Source: CALEUX01 sp964608615 (lineage in GTDB: Bacteria; Bacteroidota; Bacteroidia; Bacteroidales; Marinilabiliaceae). From it: 64,000 bases of DNA. The notes beneath the pieces were generated by a model. That model saw only the letters and a program-made list of their open reading frames with translations. It had not been told where the DNA came from and searched no databases. Shown here piece by piece: positions 1 to 8,657 of this stretch (the stretch's first letter is position 1; each line of letters begins with the position of its first letter). The stretch spans positions 1 to 64,000 of the forward strand of contig CAZSQG010000008.1 in NCBI GenBank assembly GCA_964608615.1, written 5' to 3'. Both the position numbers and the translations under genes were made by a program.

Positions 1-2
1 AA

Positions 3-1124
3 GAAACATTAGAGCACATTTCATATGGATTGGAACTTTTTGCAATAGGTGACTTTAAAAACCTTAGTCAAATGGAACAGGGGTTTGTGAAACTTTCTGA
101 AAATGATAAGATAACTCCTGCCTTTAAGAAGCTGACTTTTGCCCTTAATCATATTGCTGAAAATGCTAAAAGGGTAGCTGATGGAGATTTAACGGTGGCT
201 ATGGATAAGCGATCGGAGAATGATTTGTTAATGGAGGCATTAACCGAAATGGTTACAAAACTCAAAGAGATTGTTATTCAGATTTCTGATTCGGCTGAAA
301 ACGTTTCCTCGGGTAGCACCCAATTAAGCGGGTCAGCCGTTCAAATTGCTCATGCCGCCACCGAGGAGGCTTCGTCATCCGAAGAGGTGTCATCGACCCT
401 GGAAGAGCTGAATTCAACCATTCAACAGAATACCGATAATGCAGTGCAAACTCAGAAAATTGCGAAATCAGCTGCCGAAGGGATGGTGCAGGTTATTGAA
501 GCCGCTCAGGCGAGTCTGGAAGCTACTAAGCTGATAGCTGAGAAGATTAAAATTATTAATGCCATTGCTGAAAAAACAGATATCCTGGCAATTAATGCAG
601 CCATTGAAGCCGCGCGTGCCGGAGAACATGGTAAAGGCTTTGCGGTGGTGGCAGCTGAAGTGCGTAAGCTTGCTGAGACCAGTCAAAATGCAGCCATAGA
701 AATAAACGGACTATCGGCTACCAGTTTGGCACTTACTATGAAAGGTGGGGAGTTAATGGGTAAACTAATGCCCGAAATACAGCAAACAGCTACTCTGATT
801 CAGGAGATTGCTGCAGCAAGTATTGAACAAAACACAGGGGTTGCTCAAATCAGTGAAGCCATGGAACAACTGTCGCAAATTACACAACAAAACTCAGCAG
901 CTGCAGAAGAAATGAGTTCTACTTCTGAAGAGCTCTCGAGTCAGGCGGAAGCTTTGTTCGAAGCGGTTTCATATTTTAAGACTGGTGCCAATACATTATT
1001 GGCAAAGTCGGTTGGCGAAATTGTTCCTGCTTCTAAAACCTATAATAAGGGCAAAAAAGGGGCTTCAAAGGTAGGTGTGAATTTTAAAATAGAAAACCCC
1101 AATAGTGAATTTGAAGTTTTCTGA
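3..1124 (+). CDS. Methyl-accepting chemotaxis protein, 5' end outside window
   Basis: The frame is open back to the first bases of the window, so this is the C-terminal part of a longer chemoreceptor. The TTG at 30 is not a convincing start. The visible part begins with a HAMP-like segment (roughly the first 90 residues, ending near ADGDLTVAMDK) followed by the long helical signalling domain. The hairpin tip that contacts CheA and CheW is clear at about 555-680 (DILAINAAIEAARAGEHGKGF and AEVRKLAE). Ala/Ser/Glu-rich heptads flank it and could carry methylation sites. The tail ends FEVF, without the NWETF-type CheR tether. Ligand-binding and membrane segments would lie upstream, out of view. 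No other chemotaxis gene is visible here. The family call is secure; the stimulus is unknown. Confidence 0.93.
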   Translation, partial: ETLEHISYGLELFAIGDFKNLSQMEQGFVKLSENDKITPAFKKLTFALNHIAENAKRVADGDLTVAMDKRSENDLLMEALTEMVTKLKEIVIQISDSAENVSSGSTQLSGSAVQIAHAATEEASSSEEVSSTLEELNSTIQQNTDNAVQTQKIAKSAAEGMVQVIEAAQASLEATKLIAEKIKIINAIAEKTDILAINAAIEAARAGEHGKGFAVVAAEVRKLAETSQNAAIEINGLSATSLALTMKGGELMGKLMPEIQQTATLIQEIAAASIEQNTGVAQISEAMEQLSQITQQNSAAAEEMSSTSEELSSQAEALFEAVSYFKTGANTLLAKSVGEIVPASKTYNKGKKGASKVGVNFKIENPNSEFEVF

Positions 1125-1160
1125 TGTAATAACCGTTTTAATGTTAATGTGTTGAAAAAT

Positions 1161-1201
1161 AAAGGAGTCGTGCTGGTTGGTTTATCAGCACGACCCCTTT
1201 T
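1161..1201 (+). terminator. Rho-independent terminator after the chemoreceptor gene
   Basis: A nine-base-pair perfect stem (GTCGTGCTG and CAGCACGAC), extended by AAAGG/CCTTTT pairs, with an eight-base loop and a short T run. It lies 37 bases after the stop codon. Confidence 0.8.
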
Positions 1202-1203
1202 AG

Positions 1204-1371
1204 TACCTATCTTTTGGTAAGTCAAGCTGCATAATCAATCGGGAAGCTATTTCTGATATAGTTATGTTTTCAAAAAGTCGGCTGAAAGTCAAATTAAAAA
1301 ACCCAACACAAGAGCCTCTGATTGTAAGCCGCGATAAAGTAAATGACTTTAAAAACTGGTTGGATGGATGA
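1204..1371 (+). pseudogene. Remnant of a LytTR DNA-binding domain (C-terminal end)
   Basis: Frame 1 between TAG at 1201 and TGA at 1369-1371 translates to about 55 residues. From about 1222 they read like the last half of a LytTR domain: SCIINREAISDI, then RLKVKLKN, then PLIVSRDKVNDFKNWLDG. In LytTR response regulators this is the segment after the conserved HRS motif, ending in the SRxxxxxxKxWL helix. No receiver domain and no upstream half is present; the chemoreceptor terminator sits immediately before it. The only in-frame ATG (1264) would leave 35 residues. It is best read as the tail of a LytTR regulator gene whose front was lost by a rearrangement. The similarity is from recognition, not from an alignment. 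Confidence 0.6.
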
Positions 1372-1878
1372 CCAAAAATGCCGGTTTTAAAACGAAAACG
1401 CACGAATGAATAGGATTTTTATCGGGCAATGATTAAAAAACTAAAAACAAGCAGCTTTATCAACATATAAGATTGTAATGTGTAGAAAGCAAGGTGTTAG
1501 TTAAAGTGTCATTGTAAGCTACATCTGTAATTTTGAAAAAAATGCTCCGGAAAGGCATTGTTTTAAAGATTGTAAGGCTAGAATTCAGAAAATCCTTGAA
1601 CTTATCCTTGAAAATTTATTATTTAGGTTAGCAACACATTAGCTGGCAAGAGATAGCAACACATTATCATTTGTCAGTAACATTTAACCCCTGTAAAACG
1701 TCCGATGTAAAGACATCGGGTTTGTTTGTTTTAGTACATAATGATATTGCTGTTTTTAACAGAAATCATTTGTAAATAATAACGGAGTGGTCGGTGAATT
1801 GCCTAAAGCGTTCAAATATGGCTTTAGAGGTTGGTGTTATGTAAAAGTATTTTGTGTTGTTAAAACTAAATTTGTTAA
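1372..1878. other. Intergenic region with short repeats
   Basis: No convincing gene. It contains a motif shared with another intergenic region (1389-1432, see findings), a short direct repeat (AGCAACACATTA near 1629 and 1654), and a hairpin with T-rich tail at 1702-1732. The direct repeats and the orphan terminator suggest that another gene or mobile element was once here. Confidence 0.5.
1702..1732 (+). terminator. Terminator-like hairpin without an upstream gene
   Basis: Perfect seven-base-pair stem CCGATGT/ACATCGG with a four-base loop followed by GTTTGTTTGTTTT. No intact gene precedes it within 300 bases; it may belong to the lost LytTR gene or another vanished neighbour. Confidence 0.5.
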
Positions 1879-3015
1879 ATGATGATTAAAAAGTTTATTG
1901 TTTTGTTTGTTGTAATAAGTTGCTTAGGATTAAAAGCATCAAATAAAAATTCGAAACCACTAATAAATGTAAGCTACAGCATTGGCATCAACTACGTGAC
2001 ACATCTATACACTTTAGCTGGGATTGGTTTTTCCGATAAGGAATATTGCACGCTTTATGATACAACTGTGCCCGATAAAGATATAATAACATTAAAACGT
2101 TACTCTGATTATTTAAAGTTTGGAAACGGAGCAAGTGCTCCATTAAGTGAGTTTTTGTTTTTCCTTCCTGCGTATGCCAATCTTGACAGCAAGATTGCCT
2201 TCGAGCAATATTCTCAGGACGTTAATTCTTCAATTACCAACAAAGACTACGACCCTATTGACAAGTATGTTCCCAATAATAAAAAGAATCAGATGAAGCA
2301 ATGGTTCTTGTTAAGCGATGATGAGGAATGGAAGAATGTATTGTCTGTATGCCCCGTTTTTAATGAACTATCCAGAGTGTTCATCGACAATATTGAAAAT
2401 TATATTAGCAGTGTTTATCCTAAAATAATGCCTGATTTGGAGGCAAGATCAAAGCATCTTAACCATCTGATACAAGATAATAATGTCATTTGTGATTGGG
2501 AAAGTGTTACGGGATATGAATGGCATCATGGTGAGAAAACTTATTTGTTATTCAGAGCAGGGATACATGGGCCATCGTTCAATAATCTTTCAGAAAACAT
2601 TAATACACTCTATTATAAATTGGATGATGCTTACACTGTTGATATGCTCAGCCACGAATTTGGCATCTTTTTGCTGAGCGATAGTGTTATGCCATTGGTG
2701 AATAAAATGGCGGCATTATACCCATCTTACGAAAACGAAACAACTGTTGGAAGGGTAGATTGGATGGCTTTTGAAATGCTGGCTATTTATTACAACTGTA
2801 AGATTAACAAAAGAAAAACAGAAGATTATTACAGTTTCTCCAATTCCGATCCGATTGCATTTATGGAAATTTTTGAACAGCTGGGAAACATGAATATAAC
2901 TGATCCCAAAGATTTATACCTAAAAGCGATTGCTGAATACATGAAAAGCGACAATGGCTATTGGAATAACGGAGTGCTAGAAAGGTATAAGCAGCTTAAA
3001 TCGGAAAAGAAGTAG
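1879..3015 (+). CDS. Secreted DUF4932-like protein with a degenerate HExxH motif
   Basis: A 378-residue protein with a signal peptide (KKFIVLFVVISCLGLKAS, cleavage near residue 21). The rest looks like the Bacteroidota family DUF4932, secreted proteins that normally carry a zincin HEFGH motif. Here the matching place, near residue 259, reads SHEFGIFLL: the first His and the Glu are present but the third zinc ligand is Ile. A later WMAFEMLAIYY segment could hold another acidic ligand. It may therefore be a non-catalytic relative, or an enzyme with different ligands. A second ATG at 1882 is an equal start. It stands alone, with 400-500 bases empty on both sides. The family assignment is moderate. 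Confidence 0.6.
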   Translation: MMIKKFIVLFVVISCLGLKASNKNSKPLINVSYSIGINYVTHLYTLAGIGFSDKEYCTLYDTTVPDKDIITLKRYSDYLKFGNGASAPLSEFLFFLPAYANLDSKIAFEQYSQDVNSSITNKDYDPIDKYVPNNKKNQMKQWFLLSDDEEWKNVLSVCPVFNELSRVFIDNIENYISSVYPKIMPDLEARSKHLNHLIQDNNVICDWESVTGYEWHHGEKTYLLFRAGIHGPSFNNLSENINTLYYKLDDAYTVDMLSHEFGIFLLSDSVMPLVNKMAALYPSYENETTVGRVDWMAFEMLAIYYNCKINKRKTEDYYSFSNSDPIAFMEIFEQLGNMNITDPKDLYLKAIAEYMKSDNGYWNNGVLERYKQLKSEKK

Positions 3016-3376
3016 AACGCAATTCATTGAAACAAATATATTCTTGCGTTGTCCTCTTGTTCGGTATTGCCTCTGTCTTTGTTGTCTTAATGGGCCTGGC
3101 CTTTTTTTGTTAAACCTGGTATAAGAGTTGTAATAAATGATAGCGGATGGTTTTTGTGTTAATTTGACCTGCTCAATTAGTCCTTTATTTCAATGGTTAT
3201 TTCTTTGAGGGGAGTCTTCAAAGGTTGATTTTGTGGTCAATTGTAAGGCCATTGAATTAAGTGCTCAGTTTGTTCAAACATTTAATTAGCGAATAAAAGG
3301 TAGTTGGTGTTTATTTGGGCAAATCATACCACAACCCGCAATTTATATTGATAATGATTAACTTCGCTCAGTGCAA
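3016..3376. other. Intergenic region, no gene seen
   Basis: AT-rich, with stops in all frames. A short GGCCTGGCC followed by seven T near 3098-3115 is a weak terminator candidate for the preceding gene. Nothing else is recognisable before the promoter at 3377. Confidence 0.4.
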
Positions 3377-3407
3377 TTGTTAGCTTTAACTATTTTGCTT
3401 ATTTTTG
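3377..3407 (+). promoter_or_regulatory. Bacteroidota-type promoter (TTG-N20-TATTTTTG)
   Basis: TTG at 3377-3379, a 20-base spacer and TATTTTTG at 3400-3407 match the sigma-ABfr consensus. Transcription would start near 3412-3414. This leaves no usable leader for an ATG at 3418 and supports the ATG at 3430. Confidence 0.7.
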
Positions 3408-3429
3408 CGCAACTAAAATGTTGGCCCAT

Positions 3430-3702
3430 ATGGCAAAAAAAGGAAAAAAGAAAGATGAGCTTCCAAAAAAAGTTCGGGATGAGGCTTTCAAACGCACGCA
3501 CAAAGCCACCTTTCTTTTAAATGATAAAGAAAATGAGGCAATAGAAGTATATTGCAAGAAATATAGAATTAAAAACAAGTCGCAGTTCTTACGCGAATCG
3601 GTTTTACGTACTGTTATGAACCAGTTTATGGCTGATTATCCCACCTTATTTGAAAAGCAGGATTTGGATAGACTGGTGGTTAAGCAGAATATGCAGGTTT
3701 AA
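3430..3702 (+). CDS. Small basic ribbon-helix-helix-like protein
   Basis: A 90-residue protein from ATG 3430 (MAKKGKKKDELPKK). An upstream in-frame ATG at 3418 is possible but sits almost on the predicted transcription start. A lysine-rich head is followed by a segment resembling a ribbon-helix-helix or MobC-like fold: a short strand (ATFLLNDKENEAI), then helices around YCKKYRIKNKSQFLRESVLRTV. Similar small proteins are common in this phylum, and I know no assigned function. It is monocistronic and convergent with the flavodoxin gene. DNA binding is an inference from the fold and the basic charge. Confidence 0.7.
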   Translation: MAKKGKKKDELPKKVRDEAFKRTHKATFLLNDKENEAIEVYCKKYRIKNKSQFLRESVLRTVMNQFMADYPTLFEKQDLDRLVVKQNMQV

Positions 3703-3713
3703 AATGTTTTTAG

Positions 3714-4217
3714 TTACAGGTATGGAGTAATCAATTCAACCCATTTCTTTAACCTGTAATCAGTAAGGTCGGGTTCATTATCTTCATCGAGGGCTAATCC
3801 AACTAACATATCTCCTTTTAATGCTTTTGATGTTGAAAAATCATATTCTTCCGAAGGCCAATTACCCACAATGTTGGCACCCTTATTAATAAGTATGTCG
3901 TACAGTTTTCCCAAGCCGTCGCAAAATGTGTCAGGATAATTTTGTTGATCGCCCAGCCCAAATAATGCTATGGTTTTTCCTTTCAAAGGGCATTGAAGAA
4001 GCATCTCCAAAAAAGTTTCAAACTCATCTTGTAACATCCCTACGCCCCATGTGGATGCTCCCAGGATCAAGTTTGGATAGTTCTCAATTATTTCAGGTCT
4101 AACTTCATTGGCTGGTAAAAGAATGGCATGGGGAAGGAGTAAGTTTAGTTTTTCGGCCACAAATTGAGTGTTCCCGAGCGATGAACCATAAATAATGACG
4201 GTAGGCTTCATAGGCAT
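3714..4217 (-). CDS. fldA: Flavodoxin
   Basis: A 167-residue protein of long-chain flavodoxin size. The phosphate-binding loop is SSLGNTQFVAE (residues 12-22). The first FMN-stacking loop is GASTWGVGMLQDEF with its Trp, and the second is FGLGDQQNYPDTFCDGLG, both typical. It should be a cytosolic one-electron carrier that binds FMN non-covalently and replaces ferredoxin under iron limitation or serves reductive enzymes. It lies downstream of, and is oriented with, the O-methyltransferase and M16 peptidase genes, 79 bases apart, so co-transcription is possible. No Fur-like site was recognised. Confidence 0.93.
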   Translation of the reverse strand: MPMKPTVIIYGSSLGNTQFVAEKLNLLLPHAILLPANEVRPEIIENYPNLILGASTWGVGMLQDEFETFLEMLLQCPLKGKTIALFGLGDQQNYPDTFCDGLGKLYDILINKGANIVGNWPSEEYDFSTSKALKGDMLVGLALDEDNEPDLTDYRLKKWVELITPYL

Positions 4218-4296
4218 AAAAATTAATCAGCCGGTTATTAGCTCCTTTTGCTTTACCGGTTTGATAACCAACAAAAGATGGCGGTGTTGAGTTCAA

Positions 4297-4935
4297 TTAG
4301 TCCCGTATTTTCCTAATCAGGAGTAAACCATCGCGTATGGGTATAATGGTTTTTTCAAGACGCTCATCGTTTTTTACCATATCATTAAAATCCATTATTC
4401 CTTTGGTGTAATTATCGTCGGGCATGTTGGGTTTTGCAACTTTCCCATCCCATAAAATATTGTCGGCCAAAATAAAACCTCCGATTTTAACTTTAGGCAA
4501 AATCATTCTTAAGTACTGTGGGTATTCACGTTTATCGCCATCCATAAAAACCAGGTCGAATGAATCCTGTATGGAAGGAATAATTTCTATGGCATTTCCA
4601 ATGTGTAGTGTTATCTGGTTATGAACATTGGCTTTATGGAAATATTCCAGAATCAGGCTTTCCAGTTCATCATTAATATCGATGGTATGGATATGTCCTT
4701 CGGGGCTGATTCCCTGCGCCATGCAGATGGCCGAGTAACCGGTGAAGGTTCCTATTTCTAGAACCGAAAGAGGGTTGATCATCCGGCAAAACATTTTAAG
4801 GATAGAGCCTTGTAAGTGTCCCGAAAGCATGCGAGGGCGCAACACATTAAGGTGCGTGTAACGTTCCAGATCAATCAAAACTTTATCTTGTTGATCAATG
4901 TGGCTCAGAATGTATTTTTCCAGATCCAAATCCAT
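4297..4935 (-). CDS. Class I SAM-dependent O-methyltransferase (YrrM/TrmR-like)
   Basis: 212 residues with the fold of the caffeoyl-CoA O-methyltransferase family. Motif I is VLEIGTFTGYSAICMAQG (about residues 56-73). HTIDINDELESL provides the acidic SAM-ribose residue. FMDGDKREYP (about 130-140) and ADNILWDGKV match the metal-binding positions of this family. Bacterial relatives include B. subtilis TrmR (YrrM), which methylates 5-hydroxyuridine in tRNA, and small-catechol methyltransferases, so the substrate cannot be fixed from sequence. It starts three bases after the stop of the M16 peptidase gene, so the two are almost certainly co-transcribed. Confidence 0.85.
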   Translation of the reverse strand: MDLDLEKYILSHIDQQDKVLIDLERYTHLNVLRPRMLSGHLQGSILKMFCRMINPLSVLEIGTFTGYSAICMAQGISPEGHIHTIDINDELESLILEYFHKANVHNQITLHIGNAIEIIPSIQDSFDLVFMDGDKREYPQYLRMILPKVKIGGFILADNILWDGKVAKPNMPDDNYTKGIMDFNDMVKNDERLEKTIIPIRDGLLLIRKIRD

Positions 4936-4938
4936 TTT

Positions 4939-6165
4939 TCAGCTTTGTTTGTAAATCAGATATGAGAGTTTTGACTCGTCGAGTATTTCGTTGGCAATTG
5001 CCATAAGATCGCTGGCCGTAATATCGTTAATCTTTTTATAAATTTCTTCGAGTGTATCAACGCGGTTATAGAGTAAATAGCTTTTACCAATCGAAAGCAT
5101 AAGATTCTCTTTGTTATCGGAGGCAATAGTAATTTGTCCTTTTAACTGTCGTTGAGCATTGTGTAATTGCTGTATTCCTAAAGGCTTTTCCCTGAGTTTT
5201 TTAAGTTCGCGAGAAACAATATTCAAGCTACGATTGATGTTTTCTTCGTCAGTACCATAATAGATGCTAAAGACTCCGGTTCCCGAATAGGGCGAATAGA
5301 TGGATTCAATGTTATAGGCAATTCCGTTTTTTTCGCGCAGCGACATGTTTAATCTACTGTTCATTCCGGGACCGCCCAGAATATTATTAAGGAGTAACAA
5401 GCCGGGTCTATTAGGGCTGTTTAAATCATAGGCTACATTTCCAATCGCAATATGACTTTGGAAAGTATCCATTTTTTTTTCAAGTTTTTGAGGATGATAT
5501 GGAAGAATTGTTTTTCGTTCTCCGGTACGAAGATTTGAGGCTACTGGGCCAAAGTATTTGGATACCATTTTAAACAATCGAGTAGGATCAATTTGCCCAA
5601 CTGAACATATTACCATTTGGTCGGTATGGTAGTTGTTGTGCATGAAATTCTCAATGTCGTTTCGTCCAAATTTTTCAAGAGTCTCAGGAGTTCCAAGAAT
5701 ATTACGGCCCATGGGATCGTTTTGAAACACAAGTTCTTCAAAATCATCAATAATTAAATCCGATGGGTTATCTTTATAAGAATTAATCTCATCAATAATC
5801 ACTTCTTTTTCTTTTTCAATTTCTTTAGCCGGGAATGTTGAGTTAAAGGTAATGTCGTGAAGCAACTCAATGGCACGGTCGAAGTCCTGTTTCAGAAAAG
5901 AAGCATAAATGCAGGTCTCTTCTTTGGCAGTATAGGCATTCAGTTCGCCTCCCACATCATCAATGCGGCTTAGAATATGATACGTTTTACGTTTTTTTGT
6001 TCCCTTGAAAATAACATGCTCAATAAAATGAGCCATTCCATGTTCATTTTCCATCTCGTCACGCGACCCGGTATTAATAATAAGTCCGCAATATCCAACT
6101 GGTGAAACAGAGGTATGGTGAATGATTCTTATTCCGTTTTTTAAAGTATGTGTAAAAATATCCAT
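4939..6165 (-). CDS. M16-family zinc peptidase (insulinase/processing-peptidase type)
   Basis: 408 residues, the single-unit length of PqqL/YmxG-like M16B peptidases. The inverted zinc motif HxxEH is seen as HFIEH at residues 46-50, with the distal Glu in the conserved KEKEVIIDEINSYKDNPSDL segment. The C-terminal half contains the usual R/Y region (GLLLLNNILGGPGMNSRLNMSLREKNGIAY, shortened here to its start and end). There is no signal peptide, so it should be cytoplasmic and degrade oligopeptides. It is first in a minus-strand cluster with the O-methyltransferase and probably flavodoxin genes. Confidence 0.92.
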   Translation of the reverse strand: MDIFTHTLKNGIRIIHHTSVSPVGYCGLIINTGSRDEMENEHGMAHFIEHVIFKGTKKRKTYHILSRIDDVGGELNAYTAKEETCIYASFLKQDFDRAIELLHDITFNSTFPAKEIEKEKEVIIDEINSYKDNPSDLIIDDFEELVFQNDPMGRNILGTPETLEKFGRNDIENFMHNNYHTDQMVICSVGQIDPTRLFKMVSKYFGPVASNLRTGERKTILPYHPQKLEKKMDTFQSHIAIGNVAYDLNSPNRPGLLLLNNILGGPGMNSRLNMSLREKNGIAYNIESIYSPYSGTGVFSIYYGTDEENINRSLNIVSRELKKLREKPLGIQQLHNAQRQLKGQITIASDNKENLMLSIGKSYLLYNRVDTLEEIYKKINDITASDLMAIANEILDESKLSYLIYKQS

Positions 6166-6251
6166 GAAAAATTATTTGCGCAAAAATACTAAACATCAAG
6201 CAATATAGAGGTCAGTAAAAAAATAAAGGTGATAATTGTTTTAATGTGATT

Positions 6252-6280
6252 TTGCAAAAAGAAATCTTTCTTTATCTTTG
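6252..6280 (+). promoter_or_regulatory. Promoter of the tRNA-Phe genes
   Basis: TTG at 6252-6254, an 18-base spacer and TATCTTTG at 6273-6280. Transcription would begin about 10-12 bases before the first tRNA. A further TATTTTTG at 6472-6479 may give the second tRNA its own promoter. Confidence 0.65.
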
Positions 6281-6296
6281 CACCGCATTAAAAAAT

Positions 6297-6372
<76 letters not shown>

Positions 6373-6507
6373 GTTATCTGTTTTAAAGGTTACAGAACAA
6401 CTGATTTCGGTTAAGCATTAAAAGGGTGTTAACTGAAAGAATTTTAAGGGTTATTGATTGAGGAATTTTGTTATTTTTGTACTTGGTTAATTATAAAAAT
6501 AACTTTT

Positions 6508-6580
<73 letters not shown>

Positions 6581-6584
6581 CAAC

Positions 6585-6613
6585 AAAAAACTGGCTTTAA
6601 GCCGGTTTTTTTT
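6585..6613 (+). terminator. Terminator after tRNA-Phe pair
   Basis: An A run, the stem ACTGGCT/AGCCGGT (one T-G pair) and eight T. It starts within ten bases of the tRNA 3' end. Confidence 0.8.
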
Positions 6614-7070
6614 GTTTTATATAACTTGTTATTCTTCTTTGATATCTTAATTTACTCCCATTTGAATTGAACAAGCAATATTCGAACTTTTACTGTGTGT
6701 CGATTGTTTTTTAATGTAATCAGTTTAAAGTAATAAGATGCTCCCTTATTGTCATTCTGAACGAAGTGAGGAATCTAACCTTTAAGAAAACATGTTATCC
6801 TTTTTGTTATTCGTAACGATGTAATTTGGAAATCATTGATAAATAGATTCTTCCCTTTGTCATTTCCAAACAAGAAGGAATTCTCAAAGCCAAATTGTTT
6901 TTGGTTATTAGTGATATAAAAAGTGTTTACACAGCCATTTATATTTATTGATTTAGATTGAATTAACATTTACAAGTTTTTATTATTTACTTTTTTAGGT
7001 ATTTTTGTGACGCCCAATTGGGTATAACAATTTTAAGTATAATTGTAATTACGATATAATCCCTTTACTT
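6614..7070. other. Intergenic region with a repeat-like block
   Basis: No gene seen. At 6751-6780 lies GTCATTCTGAACGAAGTGAG followed by GAATCT, a wording I associate with dispersed intergenic repeats of this phylum. A partial echo (GATTCTTCCCTTTGTCATTT) is at 6846-6865. A -7 box TATTTTTG at 7000-7007, without a clear -33, may drive gpmI. Confidence 0.4.
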
Positions 7071-8597
7071 ATGGACAAAAAGACTATACTCATCATTCTT
7101 GATGGATGGGGCTATGGAAACAAAACTGCTTCTGATGCCATTTCAAGTGGCGAAACACCTTATTTTAAAAGTCTTTTAACTAAATATCCTAACTCACAGC
7201 TTCTTGCGTCAGGTGAGAATGTAGGTTTACCTGATGGTCAGATGGGAAACTCTGAAGTGGGTCATCTTAATATTGGTGCCGGACGTGTTGTTTATCAGGA
7301 TTTGGTTAAAATAAATTTAGCAATCAGGGATAACTCAATTTCGCAGAATCCTGAGTTGGTTAAGGCCTTAAACTATGCCAAAGAGAACAATAAACAGGTT
7401 CATTTTCTTGGACTGGTTTCAAAAGGAGGCGTACACAGTAGCCAGGAGCACTTATATAAATTGACCGATGTGGCTAGTCAGGCAGGCATTAAAAATGTTT
7501 TCATTCATGCATTTATGGATGGACGCGATACCGACCCACGTAGCGGTAAAGGTTATATGGGCGAGCTGCTTGATCATATTAAAGGTAATAATGCTGAAGT
7601 AGCTTCAGTTATTGGACGTTACTATGCTATGGATCGTGATAAGCGCTGGGAACGTGTAAAACTGTCATACGATTTGATGGTAAAAGGCACAGGTGCTTTA
7701 TCTAACGATATTATTGCTTCCATACAGGATTCATACAATAATGAGATTACCGATGAGTTTATCAAGCCTATTGTGAAGGTAGATGCCAATGGTAACCCAA
7801 TTGGAAAAATCAGCGAAGGGGATGTAGTAATCTTCTTTAATTTTCGTAACGATAGGGCTCGTGAGATTACAGAGGTGCTTACCCAGAAAGATATGCCTGA
7901 GTTTGAAATGAAAACCATTCCTCTGTATTATTGCACTCTTACACCTTATGATGCAACTTACAAAGGCATGCATATACTTTACGATAAGGATAACGTATCG
8001 AATACCTTGGGTGAAATTGTTGCATCAAAAGGGTTAAGTCAGTTACGAATTGCTGAAACTGAGAAATATGCACACGTAACGTTCTTCTTTTCAGGAGGTC
8101 GTGAAGCCGTTTTTGCCAACGAAGACCGTATTATGGTTAACTCTCCCAAAGTGGCTACTTACGATCTTAAGCCTGAGATGAGTGCATATGAGGTGAAAGA
8201 TGCTATTGTGACTGAGTTGAATAAGAAGAAATACGATTTTGTCTGTTTGAATTTTGCCAATGGCGATATGGTAGGACACACTGGTGTTTACGATGCCATC
8301 TTACAGGCAATTAAGGCAGTTGATAAGTGTTTGAAAGAGGTTGTGGAAACAGCTAAAGCCAATGATTACGAAGTTATTATTATTGCAGACCATGGTAATG
8401 CCGATAATGCAATAAATCCTGATGGCTCACCCAATACAGCTCACTCACTTAACCCGGTACCATTTATATGGGTTACAGAGCGCAAGGGAGTTGTTAAAAA
8501 TGGTATTCTGGCCGATGTGGCTCCTTCCATCCTAACCATTATGGGTGTTGAAAAACCATTGGAAATGACGGGTCAAAGCCTTATTGCCTTGCAATAA
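7071..8597 (+). CDS. gpmI: 2,3-bisphosphoglycerate-independent phosphoglycerate mutase
   Basis: 508 residues, the normal length of iPGM. It interconverts 3- and 2-phosphoglycerate in glycolysis through a phosphoserine intermediate with two Mn ions. The metal Asp lies in LIILDGWGYG (D11). The catalytic Ser is S61 in GQMGNSEVGH. The substrate Arg/His segments HAFMDGRDTDP and the C-terminal metal site IADHGNADNAINPDG are present. The start ATGGACAAAAAG gives a normal N-terminus. It has its own terminator and stands as a single transcription unit. Confidence 0.98.
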   Translation: MDKKTILIILDGWGYGNKTASDAISSGETPYFKSLLTKYPNSQLLASGENVGLPDGQMGNSEVGHLNIGAGRVVYQDLVKINLAIRDNSISQNPELVKALNYAKENNKQVHFLGLVSKGGVHSSQEHLYKLTDVASQAGIKNVFIHAFMDGRDTDPRSGKGYMGELLDHIKGNNAEVASVIGRYYAMDRDKRWERVKLSYDLMVKGTGALSNDIIASIQDSYNNEITDEFIKPIVKVDANGNPIGKISEGDVVIFFNFRNDRAREITEVLTQKDMPEFEMKTIPLYYCTLTPYDATYKGMHILYDKDNVSNTLGEIVASKGLSQLRIAETEKYAHVTFFFSGGREAVFANEDRIMVNSPKVATYDLKPEMSAYEVKDAIVTELNKKKYDFVCLNFANGDMVGHTGVYDAILQAIKAVDKCLKEVVETAKANDYEVIIIADHGNADNAINPDGSPNTAHSLNPVPFIWVTERKGVVKNGILADVAPSILTIMGVEKPLEMTGQSLIALQ

Positions 8598-8620
8598 AAC
8601 TTAAAAAAGCGTTTCTTTGT

Positions 8621-8654
8621 ACAGCAATTCCATGTGGAGTTGCTGTTTTTTTTT
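8621..8654 (+). terminator. Terminator of gpmI
   Basis: Perfect stem ACAGCAA/TTGCTGT followed by nine T. An ATG inside this hairpin (8634) is in frame with the next gene but is not its start. Confidence 0.85.
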
Positions 8655-8657
8655 ATT

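Noticed and set aside
8634..8657. Eight-codon N-terminal extension of the DUF3109 protein
   Set aside because: It begins inside the gpmI terminator hairpin and codes for a stretch of Phe from its T run; ATG 8658 is the better start.
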